Positions 17,062 to 26,300 of a stretch of DNA of 60,661 bases are shown here, one piece after another. A program made the translations under genes and the position numbers. Source of the DNA: Sediminibacterium sp. UBA657 (GTDB lineage Bacteria; Bacteroidota; Bacteroidia; Chitinophagales; Chitinophagaceae); the NCBI GenBank assembly GCA_002299885.1, contig DBOB01000012.1, positions 1 through 60,661 of the forward strand. Direction: 5' to 3'. The notes beneath the pieces are model-generated. The model ran no database searches. It was not told where the DNA came from and was given only the letters and a program-made list of their open reading frames with translations. Every line of letters starts with the position of its first letter. Positions within the stretch are counted from its first letter, which is position 1.

Positions 17062-18387
17062 TTAATTTTTCATTTTTAATTTAGAAACAATATAATTTCC
17101 TAAAGCCTGGCCCTTTTCTGTACTTGTTATACAAGAATTGTGAAAATGGATACCCCCGTAAAAGCGCGCCCAGTTGTTTTCCTCTGCTGCATGCCTGAAG
17201 GACTTAAAGCTTCTACTTTCAATACCAAATTCTAATTCAGTAGAGTCAGTATAGGCAAAATTGTCGCCAAAAACGCTTGTTAGGGCCTCTGCTGCTGCAG
17301 ATGATACGGTTGAGTGCCCACAAGTGTATTCTGGAAATGCCGGAGTTTGTAAAAGTGGTCTCCAATTTGGATCAATGTATTTATTGATCACAGTCTCTGG
17401 ACGAACTGTCTTGTAGGTATATTTTGCATCCCATGTGTGGATGAACGCATCAAATAGGGCAATAGCCGTTTTTGCGTAAGCATACACCGCATTATTAAAG
17501 TCTGACTTTGCAGTTTTATTGGCAATCCCTACAATACTCATCCAATGACCAGGAGGAGAAAACTTTTTGGTGCTAAACATAGCATGTCCTGTAACATTCA
17601 CTTTAAATGGATTGTCATCCCAGAAATTAGCAATATGCTTTTGCTCCTCTGTTAAGCTATCCCCTGCATTTTTCACCATCATTACATTTTTGTAATATTC
17701 GCTGTTTTTATCTGTTACGTTAAAAGCAGGTGGAGGTGAAGGTCTAAACTGACTGGCACTATCAATGGCCATTGTTCTTATCTCCGCCCAATGTGGTTCA
17801 GCAGCAGAAGCATACATAGGTGGTGTTGGCACCCAGCGTCCTGGAGAATCTTTTACAGTATATCTTTCAGCACTTCTTGTTTGTGCATAATTGTCTTTTT
17901 TACTCCAAGCAATAATGGTTGTACTTACTTCCTTTGCAAATGCCTCAGAGGATTCGATCATCTTATTAGACATACCATTTTGCTTCACCAATTTTCTTAA
18001 ACTATCTGTATAGTCCTGCATGCTTCCTTCAGGAAAAGTTACTGCCTGTCCTACTGTGGCATAGGCTACCAATGCGGCATATGGAAAGTCAATGTTTGCT
18101 GTGTCTTTTGGTTTAGGCAATGCTGTTAATCCCTTTAATTGTCCAGCTAAACTTTGGAAAGTAGTTGGATTGCCTGCTGCTACTACTTCATAGCCTGCAA
18201 TGGCTGCATAAGCATAGTTTCTGGATGCCACAATTGGACTAAAATTATTACCCATCACCACCTGATTTAATTCATGCACTGTATAGGCATATAAATCTGG
18301 GTTACTTGTAATTTTTTTATAGTCATTGGATTGGTTACAAGCAATCATCGTCATTGCTAGTAGCAATACAGTAAATAATTTATTCAT
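17062..18387 (-). CDS. Vanadium-haloperoxidase-like / PAP2-superfamily lipoprotein
   Basis: A 441-aa lipoprotein from the ATG at 18387: MNKLFTVLLLAMTMIAC gives a lipobox with C17. The C-terminal half has the vanadium haloperoxidase/PAP2 pattern: YKTVRPET (R329), PEYTCGHSTVSSA (G357, H358) and ARFYGGIHF (R408, H414). The serine of the usual SGH motif is a cysteine here (C356), and the residues after GGIHF (HNSCITSTEKG) lack the usual aspartate. It could be an oxidase of halides or a phosphate-binding relative without haloperoxidase activity; sequence cannot decide. A three-half-site repeat lies directly upstream, and a barrel protein follows in the same unit. Confidence 0.82.
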   Translation of the reverse strand: MNKLFTVLLLAMTMIACNQSNDYKKITSNPDLYAYTVHELNQVVMGNNFSPIVASRNYAYAAIAGYEVVAAGNPTTFQSLAGQLKGLTALPKPKDTANIDFPYAALVAYATVGQAVTFPEGSMQDYTDSLRKLVKQNGMSNKMIESSEAFAKEVSTTIIAWSKKDNYAQTRSAERYTVKDSPGRWVPTPPMYASAAEPHWAEIRTMAIDSASQFRPSPPPAFNVTDKNSEYYKNVMMVKNAGDSLTEEQKHIANFWDDNPFKVNVTGHAMFSTKKFSPPGHWMSIVGIANKTAKSDFNNAVYAYAKTAIALFDAFIHTWDAKYTYKTVRPETVINKYIDPNWRPLLQTPAFPEYTCGHSTVSSAAAEALTSVFGDNFAYTDSTELEFGIESRSFKSFRHAAEENNWARFYGGIHFHNSCITSTEKGQALGNYIVSKLKMKN

Positions 18388-18402
18388 TAAAATTGGTTGA
18401 TA

Positions 18403-18441
18403 GTAAATACACAAATTGTATTTACAAATAATGTAAATACA
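18403..18441. promoter_or_regulatory. Three alternating half-sites GTAAATACA / TGTATTTAC / GTAAATACA
   Basis: Identical 9-bp half-sites at 18403-18411 (direct), 18417-18425 (inverted) and 18433-18441 (direct), separated by 5 and 7 nt. Together they make two overlapping inverted repeats. The array begins 15 nt upstream of the haloperoxidase-like ATG, where a regulator would control its promoter. The repeat is exact in all three copies. The binding protein is unknown. Confidence 0.7.
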
Positions 18442-18483
18442 TGATGCAACAGCATTGCTTAAGCATGAGGCTGTTACTAAAAA

Positions 18484-19047
18484 TTAAGCAATCATTTTCG
18501 GAGGCGGACCTTGTACCGTTAAATAATTGCTTATTAAACGCGCTGCGTAACGATAACCAGTCGTTACCTTCGCTGAATTTGCTGGAACTAAATGCCAGCT
18601 ATTATTTTGTGTTATATAGTCAAAGCTGATAAACTTTGCGGTAGATTTTCCCAATGGTACAGACTTTTTATCTGTGCCATTATTAGATAAATCCTGCGCT
18701 AATTTATAAAAGTCTTCTCTTGCATTTTTGATATGCAAACGATCTTGGTTTGGTAATACTTTTAATTCAAGGCTGTCATTGTATATTCTTCTTTGTACAT
18801 ACTGATACACAATACCCTTGATCACAATCTCTCCATCTACTCTTTCAAATTGAGGATTGTTGGCATAATAAGGAAGATTGATTGGCGTCTTAATAGTGAC
18901 TAAGTAAGATTCGTCATAATTATTTTCTTCAATTAGATGTACTAATTGACTGGCTGCTTTTTGGTCAAAGTAATTAGATACCAATCGGTATCCAAATCCG
19001 TTAAAAAGCAAAATGCCCAAGAATAATATGGCGCCTAGTTTTTTCAA
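18484..19047 (-). CDS. Hypothetical exported or membrane-anchored protein with TTG start
   Basis: A 187-aa protein that I do not recognise. It starts with a signal or anchor segment (KKLGAILFLGILLFNGFGYRLV) followed by a soluble, presumably periplasmic domain without cysteines, ending PPPKMIA. The start must be TTG at 19047: an in-frame stop lies 8 codons upstream and there is no in-frame ATG until the last residues. A near-consensus -7 box (TATTTTAG) ends 4 nt before the TTG, like the leaderless genes elsewhere in the window. Its stop lies 43 nt before the half-site array. Codon use and even coding support a real gene. Confidence 0.7.
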   Translation of the reverse strand: MKKLGAILFLGILLFNGFGYRLVSNYFDQKAASQLVHLIEENNYDESYLVTIKTPINLPYYANNPQFERVDGEIVIKGIVYQYVQRRIYNDSLELKVLPNQDRLHIKNAREDFYKLAQDLSNNGTDKKSVPLGKSTAKFISFDYITQNNSWHLVPANSAKVTTGYRYAARLISNYLTVQGPPPKMIA

Positions 19048-19102
19048 TACACTAAAATAGCCATTTTAGTCAAAATTGGGCACTTATGAAGGGGGATTTT
19101 TG

Positions 19103-19110
19103 TAATTTTG
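19103..19110 (+). promoter_or_regulatory. Putative -7 box TAATTTTG of the SRPBCC/GyrI-like gene
   Basis: Exact TAnnTTTG match 21 nt before the ATG at 19132. A TTG at 19076-19078 is 24 nt upstream, slightly longer than usual spacing. Confidence 0.5.
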
Positions 19111-19131
19111 CCCTCTTAATCCCATTGTATT

Positions 19132-20031
19132 ATGCGTAAAATCGTACTTCTTTTAACCACTATTTTAGTTTTAAGCGTGGTGGCCATTTATTTATTAGTG
19201 CCAAAGCAGTTTATCATAAAGGGAAGCCAGACGGTTAATCAATCCGCACCATCTGTCATTAGAGGGATGATGCAAACCAATAAATGGTCTGAGTGGATGC
19301 CAAAGGAAGCTAAATTAAACCTGACTGGTACGATGGTGGCAACTATTCAAACTGAACTAATCCTTGACGAAGTAAAAGTACCTGTTGAATTTTCAATTAT
19401 TGATGATACAAGTGCAAATGCAATCATTGGATTTGAAACTTCCATGGAGCAAACAAATTGGTCTCCTATTGCTAGAGTTCAAAACTATTTATTCGCAAAA
19501 AAAATACAAGGACAACTTGATCTTATACTGGCTGCAGCAGGAAATTATTACAATACTGTCAAAGGGGTTTATGGATTTGATATTCAGGAAACGAATGTGC
19601 AAGATTCAAGCTTGATTGCTTTAGATCAAGTATTAATGGATACACCTACCTTGGTTCAGATTTATGATATGATAACTCAATTAGAGCAGCATATTATTGC
19701 TCAAAATGGGAAAATAAAAAATGACCCAATGGTTAATATTACTAGGATCAATGAAGATGAAGTATTTACCCAAGTAGCAATCCCAATTGAAAAAGATATT
19801 CATGTAAACTCACCCTTCACACTCAAGAAAATGGTATTAGGCAAATTGCTTTCTGTTACTGTGATTGGAGATGCTGCTACTGTTAATAATGCACTTATCG
19901 CAACTAAGCAATACTTAGGAGATAAACAAAGAACAAGTCCAGCAATTCCATATGTGATTTACAATACCAATAGAATAAAGGAACCAGATGCTCAAAAGTG
20001 GAAATCCACCATCAATTACCCAGTATTTTAA
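19132..20031 (+). CDS. Membrane-anchored SRPBCC + GyrI-like effector-binding protein (tentative)
   Basis: A 299-aa protein with an N-terminal anchor (residues 4-23). An SRPBCC/polyketide-cyclase-like first half contains the fragment QTNKWSEWMP typical of START-like domains. The second half has the length and closing pattern of GyrI-like/AraC effector-binding domains (YVIYNTNRI, then KWKSTINYPVF). Such fusions occur in Bacteroidota and may bind small hydrophobic ligands; no function is established. It stands alone on the plus strand, with the convergent VCBS gene ending 6 nt away and no terminator between. The domain call is by pattern only. Confidence 0.6.
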   Translation: MRKIVLLLTTILVLSVVAIYLLVPKQFIIKGSQTVNQSAPSVIRGMMQTNKWSEWMPKEAKLNLTGTMVATIQTELILDEVKVPVEFSIIDDTSANAIIGFETSMEQTNWSPIARVQNYLFAKKIQGQLDLILAAAGNYYNTVKGVYGFDIQETNVQDSSLIALDQVLMDTPTLVQIYDMITQLEQHIIAQNGKIKNDPMVNITRINEDEVFTQVAIPIEKDIHVNSPFTLKKMVLGKLLSVTVIGDAATVNNALIATKQYLGDKQRTSPAIPYVIYNTNRIKEPDAQKWKSTINYPVF

Positions 20032-20037
20032 TTGAGG

Positions 20038-23000
20038 CTATTTTTTAAAACCAATCAGTCTTAGACTATCGGAATTCATACCTAATACATATCCTAATTG
20101 ACCCTTCCATTGTATTGGTGCCATATGCCTCACTTGACCTTTGATACTTAATCCATTCAATGGCGCAGCATTAAAGTCTTGCTTTCCAGTATTGATAAGT
20201 ATTGTGCCATAATCAGCGTCATACCTACCCATTTGTACATTGTTATCATAGAAATTACCCATCATTAAAATGTCAGGCCACTTGTCACCATTGGCATCTG
20301 TCACCACGGCTGTTTTATAGGCAGTGATTTGCGCTTCCCATGGTAAAACCTTCGCTGTGAATTGACCTTTACCATCATTGATGAATAAAGTATTGGCAAA
20401 ATGATAGGCTTTGACAAGCTTTGAAGCTTTTAATTTTTCTTTCGTAAAAATATCATACAAATTAGCCTTAGCAAAGTCTTCGGCATACAGAAATGATTTT
20501 TTTATTTTAGGGATCTGTCTTTGTATCTCATCTTTATTTGCAAATGGAATTTCTTTTCCTTGTAAATAAAAAGTAATTATCTGTTCAAATTTTCCATTGT
20601 CATCAAAATCATTGTAATACATACTGATTGGCTCTTTTTCTGATGCCTTTAATCTTGTATTCAATCCTAAGTTACCAGCAATAAAATCCATGTCTCCATC
20701 TAAATCAATGTCTACAGGTAGCGTGAAGTTCCACCAACCAGGCAGATTGGTTGCAGTTTGTTTTGTCCATTTTTTTACAGAAGGATACATCAGGTCTATA
20801 CCACCCCATTGATGTGTCAATAAGATTTCTTTTTTACCATCCATGTTGATGTCTATTTCTGTTGCACTTGTAATAAATCCAATACCAATTAAATCAGGTG
20901 CAACTGAAGCCGTTACATTTTTAAAATGCCCGTCCCCAGTATTATACAATAAATAACTATCAATAGGGGCTCCATAGTCCATGGCCTTTACTCTACTTGT
21001 AATAAACAGGTCTATAGTACCATCTTGGTTAAAATCCCTAGCAATCATATCAGAACTTTGATTGTATACCGGTATCGCATCATTCAATAAAGCAAACTGC
21101 CCTTTTTCGCTATTCAAGTAAACCCTTGGCATCATATGTTTATCCTCTCCATAGTATTCATTGCCTCCAGAACCAACAATGATATCTTGAAATCCATCCT
21201 TATTCACATCCGCCAGCACAGCGCAAATAGCTTCGTAATTACTATCTAAACGGAATGCTTCTTGTTTTGATAAAATAAATTTACCATTGGCTTGTTGATA
21301 GTATAATGCAGCGCTAAAACCTCTAGCTCCACCAATAAAGATATCTTCTAGTCCGTCTTTATTGACATCTCCTACCGCCAATGCTGGGCCTTCTGTGGAA
21401 TTCATTTGAGGAATCAACTGTTCTCTATTGAATTCTTGAAAGATATTTTCTTGATGTTTGAATTGAATGCCAGAAGCAGCTGTATGATCCACCATCTCTG
21501 TTGTTTGCTGTGGCCAATGTTGATTGATTAAATCATAATTGAATAGTGGTAAACCCATTTGATAACTTAGGTTCAATTGTCTTTTCTTAAACTCGGCAGG
21601 ATTGATTTTTTGAAAACTGTTATCAGGCCATACTAAAAAAGCTGAATCTACTTTTGTATTTTTTAATCCAATGGATAAAGGGATCTCCATGCTTGATAAA
21701 AATCCTTTTACTGGAAACTTTTCGTAAGTTCTTATTTCACCTGGTGTAAACAACACCAATTTAGCACCTATAGCATTGATGTTTTTTGCTGCCCCCTTTA
21801 ATGTTACGGCAACCGAATGTGCTGTTGTATCTTGATTGCTTTTGTTTTCGTAAATAAATGACTTGTCGTTGACATTATTGACTACTAAATCCAAATCGCC
21901 ATCATTATCAAAATCTGCGTATGCAGCACCATTGGAATAAGAGGGAGGATTATTGACAATCGCTTTTTCCTTATCATCAAATGATAAACCTTTTTTATTT
22001 AAAAAGAATTGATTCGGGATTTTAATTTCAGGAAAGCGATCAATCAATGCCATATCTTTCTCCCCCATTTTATTATCCCTTATTTTTTCTTGAATTTCTT
22101 GATTGGATACATAGTTCACATAATCCATATCATTCATACGCTTAGGGATGCCATTTGCGACAAAAATATCCTTGTAGCCGTCGTTGTCAAAGTCCATCAA
22201 TAAGGTCGCCCAAGACCAATCTGTTGCAAACATGCCAGCATACATGCCCACTTCGCTGAACTTGCCATTGCGACGATTCCATTGTAAGTTGTTGCGTGTG
22301 AACTGATAGTCATAACCAACTGATATCTTGTATTGATAAATATCATAATCGTCTTCTCCTAAAGAGCGCTTTAAAATATAAGGGTCTTTAGGCAACATAT
22401 CCATTGAAACGATTTCTGGAAATCCATCATTGTTTAAATCGGCCGCATCTACACCCATGGAGTACTGACTTGTATGCATCAGTCTCTCCTTCTGCTCGTC
22501 TTTGAAGCTGCCATTTTTTTGATTGATGTATAAGTAATCATTCTCATGAAAATCGTTCCCAGCATAAATATCCACCCAGCCATCTAAATTGATATCACTC
22601 ATCACTACACCCAATCCATAACTAATCGCCGTACTATTAATTTTTGACGCTTTTGTTACATCTTCAAAACGCCCATTGTTATTGGAAAAAATACGATCTC
22701 CAGATAATGGATCAAATGTGCCCATAAAGCTTGTCCTTGGTGCAAATGTACCATTCTGATGTACCGAGTGATTTAATAAAAAAACATCTAAGTCCCCATC
22801 CTGATCGTAATCAAAAAAACTTGCTTGTGTACTAAACCCAGAAAAATCTAAGCCATATTCAGCAGCAGCTTCTTTGTATTTTGGAATGCCATTTTCAATA
22901 CCTACACAAATTAATAATTGATTCTTAGATACAAATTTTTCAAAATTACCTAGCCTGCATATATAGATATCCAATAAACCATCGTTGTTGATATCTACAA

Positions 23001-23373
23001 CAGATACCCCCGTATTCCATGCGCTATCCTGTGGAATCTGTGCTTGCTTGCTGACTTCTGTAAATTTTAATTTTCCTTGATTTAAATATAGTTGATTGTC
23101 TCCCTCGTTAGAAGCAAAAAAGATATCAGCCTTGCCATCATTATTAAAATCACCTGTTCCTACACCAGCACCATTATAATAGTACATATAATGAAACATG
23201 TTAAACTGCTCATTAGGATGCAATTTGTTTTCAAATTGAATACCTGTTTGCTCCGCTGATAAAGCTTCAAATAAAGGCAATTCTTTAGTTGGCTGGTTAC
23301 ACGCAAAAAGCAGTACACTTAATGCAAAACTTGATACCACTTTTTTCCAGCTTTGGATATATTTAAACAACAT
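20038..23373 (-). CDS. VCBS/FG-GAP repeat lipoprotein with ASPIC/UnbV domain (second copy)
   Basis: An 1111-aa surface or periplasmic lipoprotein; the signal ends VLLFACNQ, giving a lipobox Cys. About 13 FG-GAP/VCBS blades carry Ca-binding DxNxDG-type loops (DFNNDGKADIFF, DYDQDGDLDVFLL, DIDLDGDMDFIAG and others), predicting one or two beta-propellers. The segment GFLSSMEIPLSIGL followed by VDSAFLVWPDNS is an ASPIC/UnbV domain (CRTAC1 type) in the middle. It follows its paralogue by 4 nt, in the susC-susD-VCBS-VCBS order. A likely role is binding of glycans or other ligands beside the SusCD importer; this is inferred from context, and there is no enzymatic motif. Confidence 0.9.
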   Translation of the reverse strand: MLFKYIQSWKKVVSSFALSVLLFACNQPTKELPLFEALSAEQTGIQFENKLHPNEQFNMFHYMYYYNGAGVGTGDFNNDGKADIFFASNEGDNQLYLNQGKLKFTEVSKQAQIPQDSAWNTGVSVVDINNDGLLDIYICRLGNFEKFVSKNQLLICVGIENGIPKYKEAAAEYGLDFSGFSTQASFFDYDQDGDLDVFLLNHSVHQNGTFAPRTSFMGTFDPLSGDRIFSNNNGRFEDVTKASKINSTAISYGLGVVMSDINLDGWVDIYAGNDFHENDYLYINQKNGSFKDEQKERLMHTSQYSMGVDAADLNNDGFPEIVSMDMLPKDPYILKRSLGEDDYDIYQYKISVGYDYQFTRNNLQWNRRNGKFSEVGMYAGMFATDWSWATLLMDFDNDGYKDIFVANGIPKRMNDMDYVNYVSNQEIQEKIRDNKMGEKDMALIDRFPEIKIPNQFFLNKKGLSFDDKEKAIVNNPPSYSNGAAYADFDNDGDLDLVVNNVNDKSFIYENKSNQDTTAHSVAVTLKGAAKNINAIGAKLVLFTPGEIRTYEKFPVKGFLSSMEIPLSIGLKNTKVDSAFLVWPDNSFQKINPAEFKKRQLNLSYQMGLPLFNYDLINQHWPQQTTEMVDHTAASGIQFKHQENIFQEFNREQLIPQMNSTEGPALAVGDVNKDGLEDIFIGGARGFSAALYYQQANGKFILSKQEAFRLDSNYEAICAVLADVNKDGFQDIIVGSGGNEYYGEDKHMMPRVYLNSEKGQFALLNDAIPVYNQSSDMIARDFNQDGTIDLFITSRVKAMDYGAPIDSYLLYNTGDGHFKNVTASVAPDLIGIGFITSATEIDINMDGKKEILLTHQWGGIDLMYPSVKKWTKQTATNLPGWWNFTLPVDIDLDGDMDFIAGNLGLNTRLKASEKEPISMYYNDFDDNGKFEQIITFYLQGKEIPFANKDEIQRQIPKIKKSFLYAEDFAKANLYDIFTKEKLKASKLVKAYHFANTLFINDGKGQFTAKVLPWEAQITAYKTAVVTDANGDKWPDILMMGNFYDNNVQMGRYDADYGTILINTGKQDFNAAPLNGLSIKGQVRHMAPIQWKGQLGYVLGMNSDSLRLIGFKK

Positions 23374-23377
23374 ACAA

Positions 23378-26300
23378 TTATTTTAATTTCATGAATACTG
23401 GCGCCTGATTGTTTCTAAAAAACAATACCTTTTTATGTGCACCTTCTTGAAACAAGACCATATCTCTTACTTGTCCTGTAATGGCCAAGCCCGACTGCTT
23501 ATCTTCAACTACTTCTAATACTCTTTTACCCTTATTGATTAATACCAATCCATAATTGGCGTCTAATCGACCAAACTGCGGTAAAAATCCAAATTGGTTT
23601 CCGCCCATCACTAAATCCGTTTTCCCGTCTGCATTGACATCTGTGGACACCATCGCATTCAATGAAGAAAATTGCACTTCGTTTGGTAAACGCTGAATAT
23701 CAAATTGCCCATTCCCTTTACCCCAAGCAATAATAGAACTCGTATAGTTATATAATTTCATCGCAGCTTTCTCTACCAATTCTTTTTTAAATAACTCTTG
23801 GAAAGCTTTTTTTGCATATACCTCGTAATTCAAATTTTCTTTTTTGAGTAATGGAATTTGTTCCTGCATCTCACCTTTCATAAATACTGGAACATCTTTC
23901 CCATCTATTGTTCTTGTCAAAATTTTATCGATACTCTCATTGCCATCAAAATCGTTGATCCAAAGTTTCACAGGCGCAGTTGGCGTTGGTTTTAGATAGC
24001 CATTCTCGCCAATGTTCCCAATGATCAAATCTTGTAAACCATCCCCGTCTATATCTGCCATTTGAATAGACTGCCACCAACCATTCAGTCCTTTTAAATT
24101 AGTTGCTTGCTCTACCATTATACCTTTTTCAAAGGCATAGACCACAGGATACATATATTCACCTACCACTATTAAACTTGAACGAGTCTTGCTTGTAATG
24201 TTACCCCAAACTGCACTGGTCACCATTCCTAGTTTTAAAAACTCAGGTGCCACTGTGGTTGTCACATCTTTAAATTGACCTTTTCCATTGTTTTGGTACA
24301 AAGCACTAGATGGTGTTACACCATACTTTAATGGCGTATTTCTGGCCCCTACAAATACATCAAGGTCGCCATCCAAATCATAGTCCATTGGCACCATCAC
24401 ACCGGTATTGTATTCAAACACAGGGAATGCATCTGCAATGTGTGTAAAATTAGCTTTGCCGTCATTTAAGAAAAGACGGTGATTCAGCTCGCCTCTATTA
24501 GATAATCGATTGTTGCCGCCCGAACCCACTAATAAATCCATATCACCATCCTTATCGGCATCAAAGAACACAGCAGCGACATCTTCATAAGATACAAATG
24601 GCGTAAATGCTTTCTGTGGCTTTGGTTTAAAATCTCCGTAACTTGTTTGAAGGTAAATTTGACTACCCTTGTTATTAGCCCCACCAATAAATAAATCTGC
24701 TAATCCATCTCCATTGTTGTCGGCACTAGCGGCTTTAGGACCTTCTTGTGAAAGTATTCTTGGTATGATTCTTTCTGCATAAAAATCTACATGATCATCC
24801 TCGGTATGCTTTTCAAAATTAGCTTTTACTTCTTCAAACAAAGGCGCCACTTTTTCTTGCTGTACTACAAATGGTTTGACTATTTGTGTAGCTTGATCAA
24901 TCGTGTAGACTGTATCGAGCTTTTGTAATTTTAAAATACTTTGTGTTAGATTAGGCCAGATCACTTGTACAGAATCAATTTTTGTAAACTTTCCTAATCC
25001 AAAAATTTGTTTGTAATCCACAGAAGACTGAAACCCTCTTGCAGGAATGACTTCCTTACTTAAAATTTGTCCTTGAATAAATACATTGATTTTTGCTCCA
25101 ACTGCATTGATATTTTGTGGTAAGCCCTTTAACTTAAATCCAATATATCCATTTTTATTTTTTTCCCTACTCTTGTTTTTAAAAACAAAGCTAGGCATAT
25201 TGTTATTGTTCACGACCATGTCTAAATCCCCATCATTGTCTAAGTCGCCATAAGCTGCACCGTTGGAAAAACTAGGAATATCCAAGCCCCAATCCTTCCC
25301 CATGTCCTTAAAGGTTAAATCTCCATTATTCCTAAACATTTTATTTGGGATGGGCTGACTACTCATTTTTTCAATGATACTACTGATCTCATCTTTCTTA
25401 CCAGACAAAACCATTTTTTGAATCATGGTATTGGCAAAGAAATCTATAAAGTCTTGATTGGTTAAATCACGATAAATACCATTACTTACATAAATATCAT
25501 TGTAGCCATCGTTGTCTGCATCAAAGATCATTTCTCCCCAACTCCAATCACTTGCTTCCACACCAGAAAAACGTGCTACTTCTTTATACTTACCATTCTT
25601 ATTGTTTAATTGCAAAGCATTGTGCATGAACTGATGGTAAAACCCACTGGCTACCTTTAAACGGTAGATATCAATATTATCGAAAGAGGTAGTTGTTTTT
25701 AATCTAAAATCATTGTCAGGTAACATTTCTGTTGTAAAAATATCTGGATAACCATCATTGTTCACATCGGCCATGTCCGTGCCCATAGATGCGATGCTAT
25801 TATGTTCTGTATAGGTTTCTATTTCGTCTTTGAATGTGCCATTTTTTTGATTGATGTATAAATAATCTCTTTCAAAAAAATCATTGGACACATAGACATC
25901 TGGCCATGCATCGCCATTTACATCTCCAATAGTGACCCCTAACCCAAAGCTAATCAAAGAACCATGTATACCAGCTTCAGCAGATACTTCTACAAATTTT
26001 CCACCATCGTTTTTATATAAATGATCACCACCACCTTTTAAGAAATCTGCCACTGCTGAATTTTCTGCACGTATTTCTCTAGCATTGGCATAGTTCAAAG
26101 TATTCACAGGGATAGGACTATTGTTTACCATGAAGCAATCCAAGTCACCATCCATATCGTAATCAAAGAAGGAGGCATGCGTGGTGTAACCATTATTTGC
26201 TAAACCATATGCTTCTGCACTATCCGTAAAAGTTAAATCGTGGTTGTTGATGAATAATTGATTCTTACGAAGGTCTTCTTGCATCATATTTCCTGCATTG

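Noticed and set aside
18448..18475. Hairpin AACAGC...GCTGTT with an inner TGCTTAAGCA palindrome
   Set aside because: No U-tract on either strand and interrupted pairing, so I do not call it a terminator of the 187-aa gene.
18441..18629. A 62-codon plus-strand open frame starting in the half-site array
   Set aside because: Mostly antisense to the 187-aa gene, with no coding signature.
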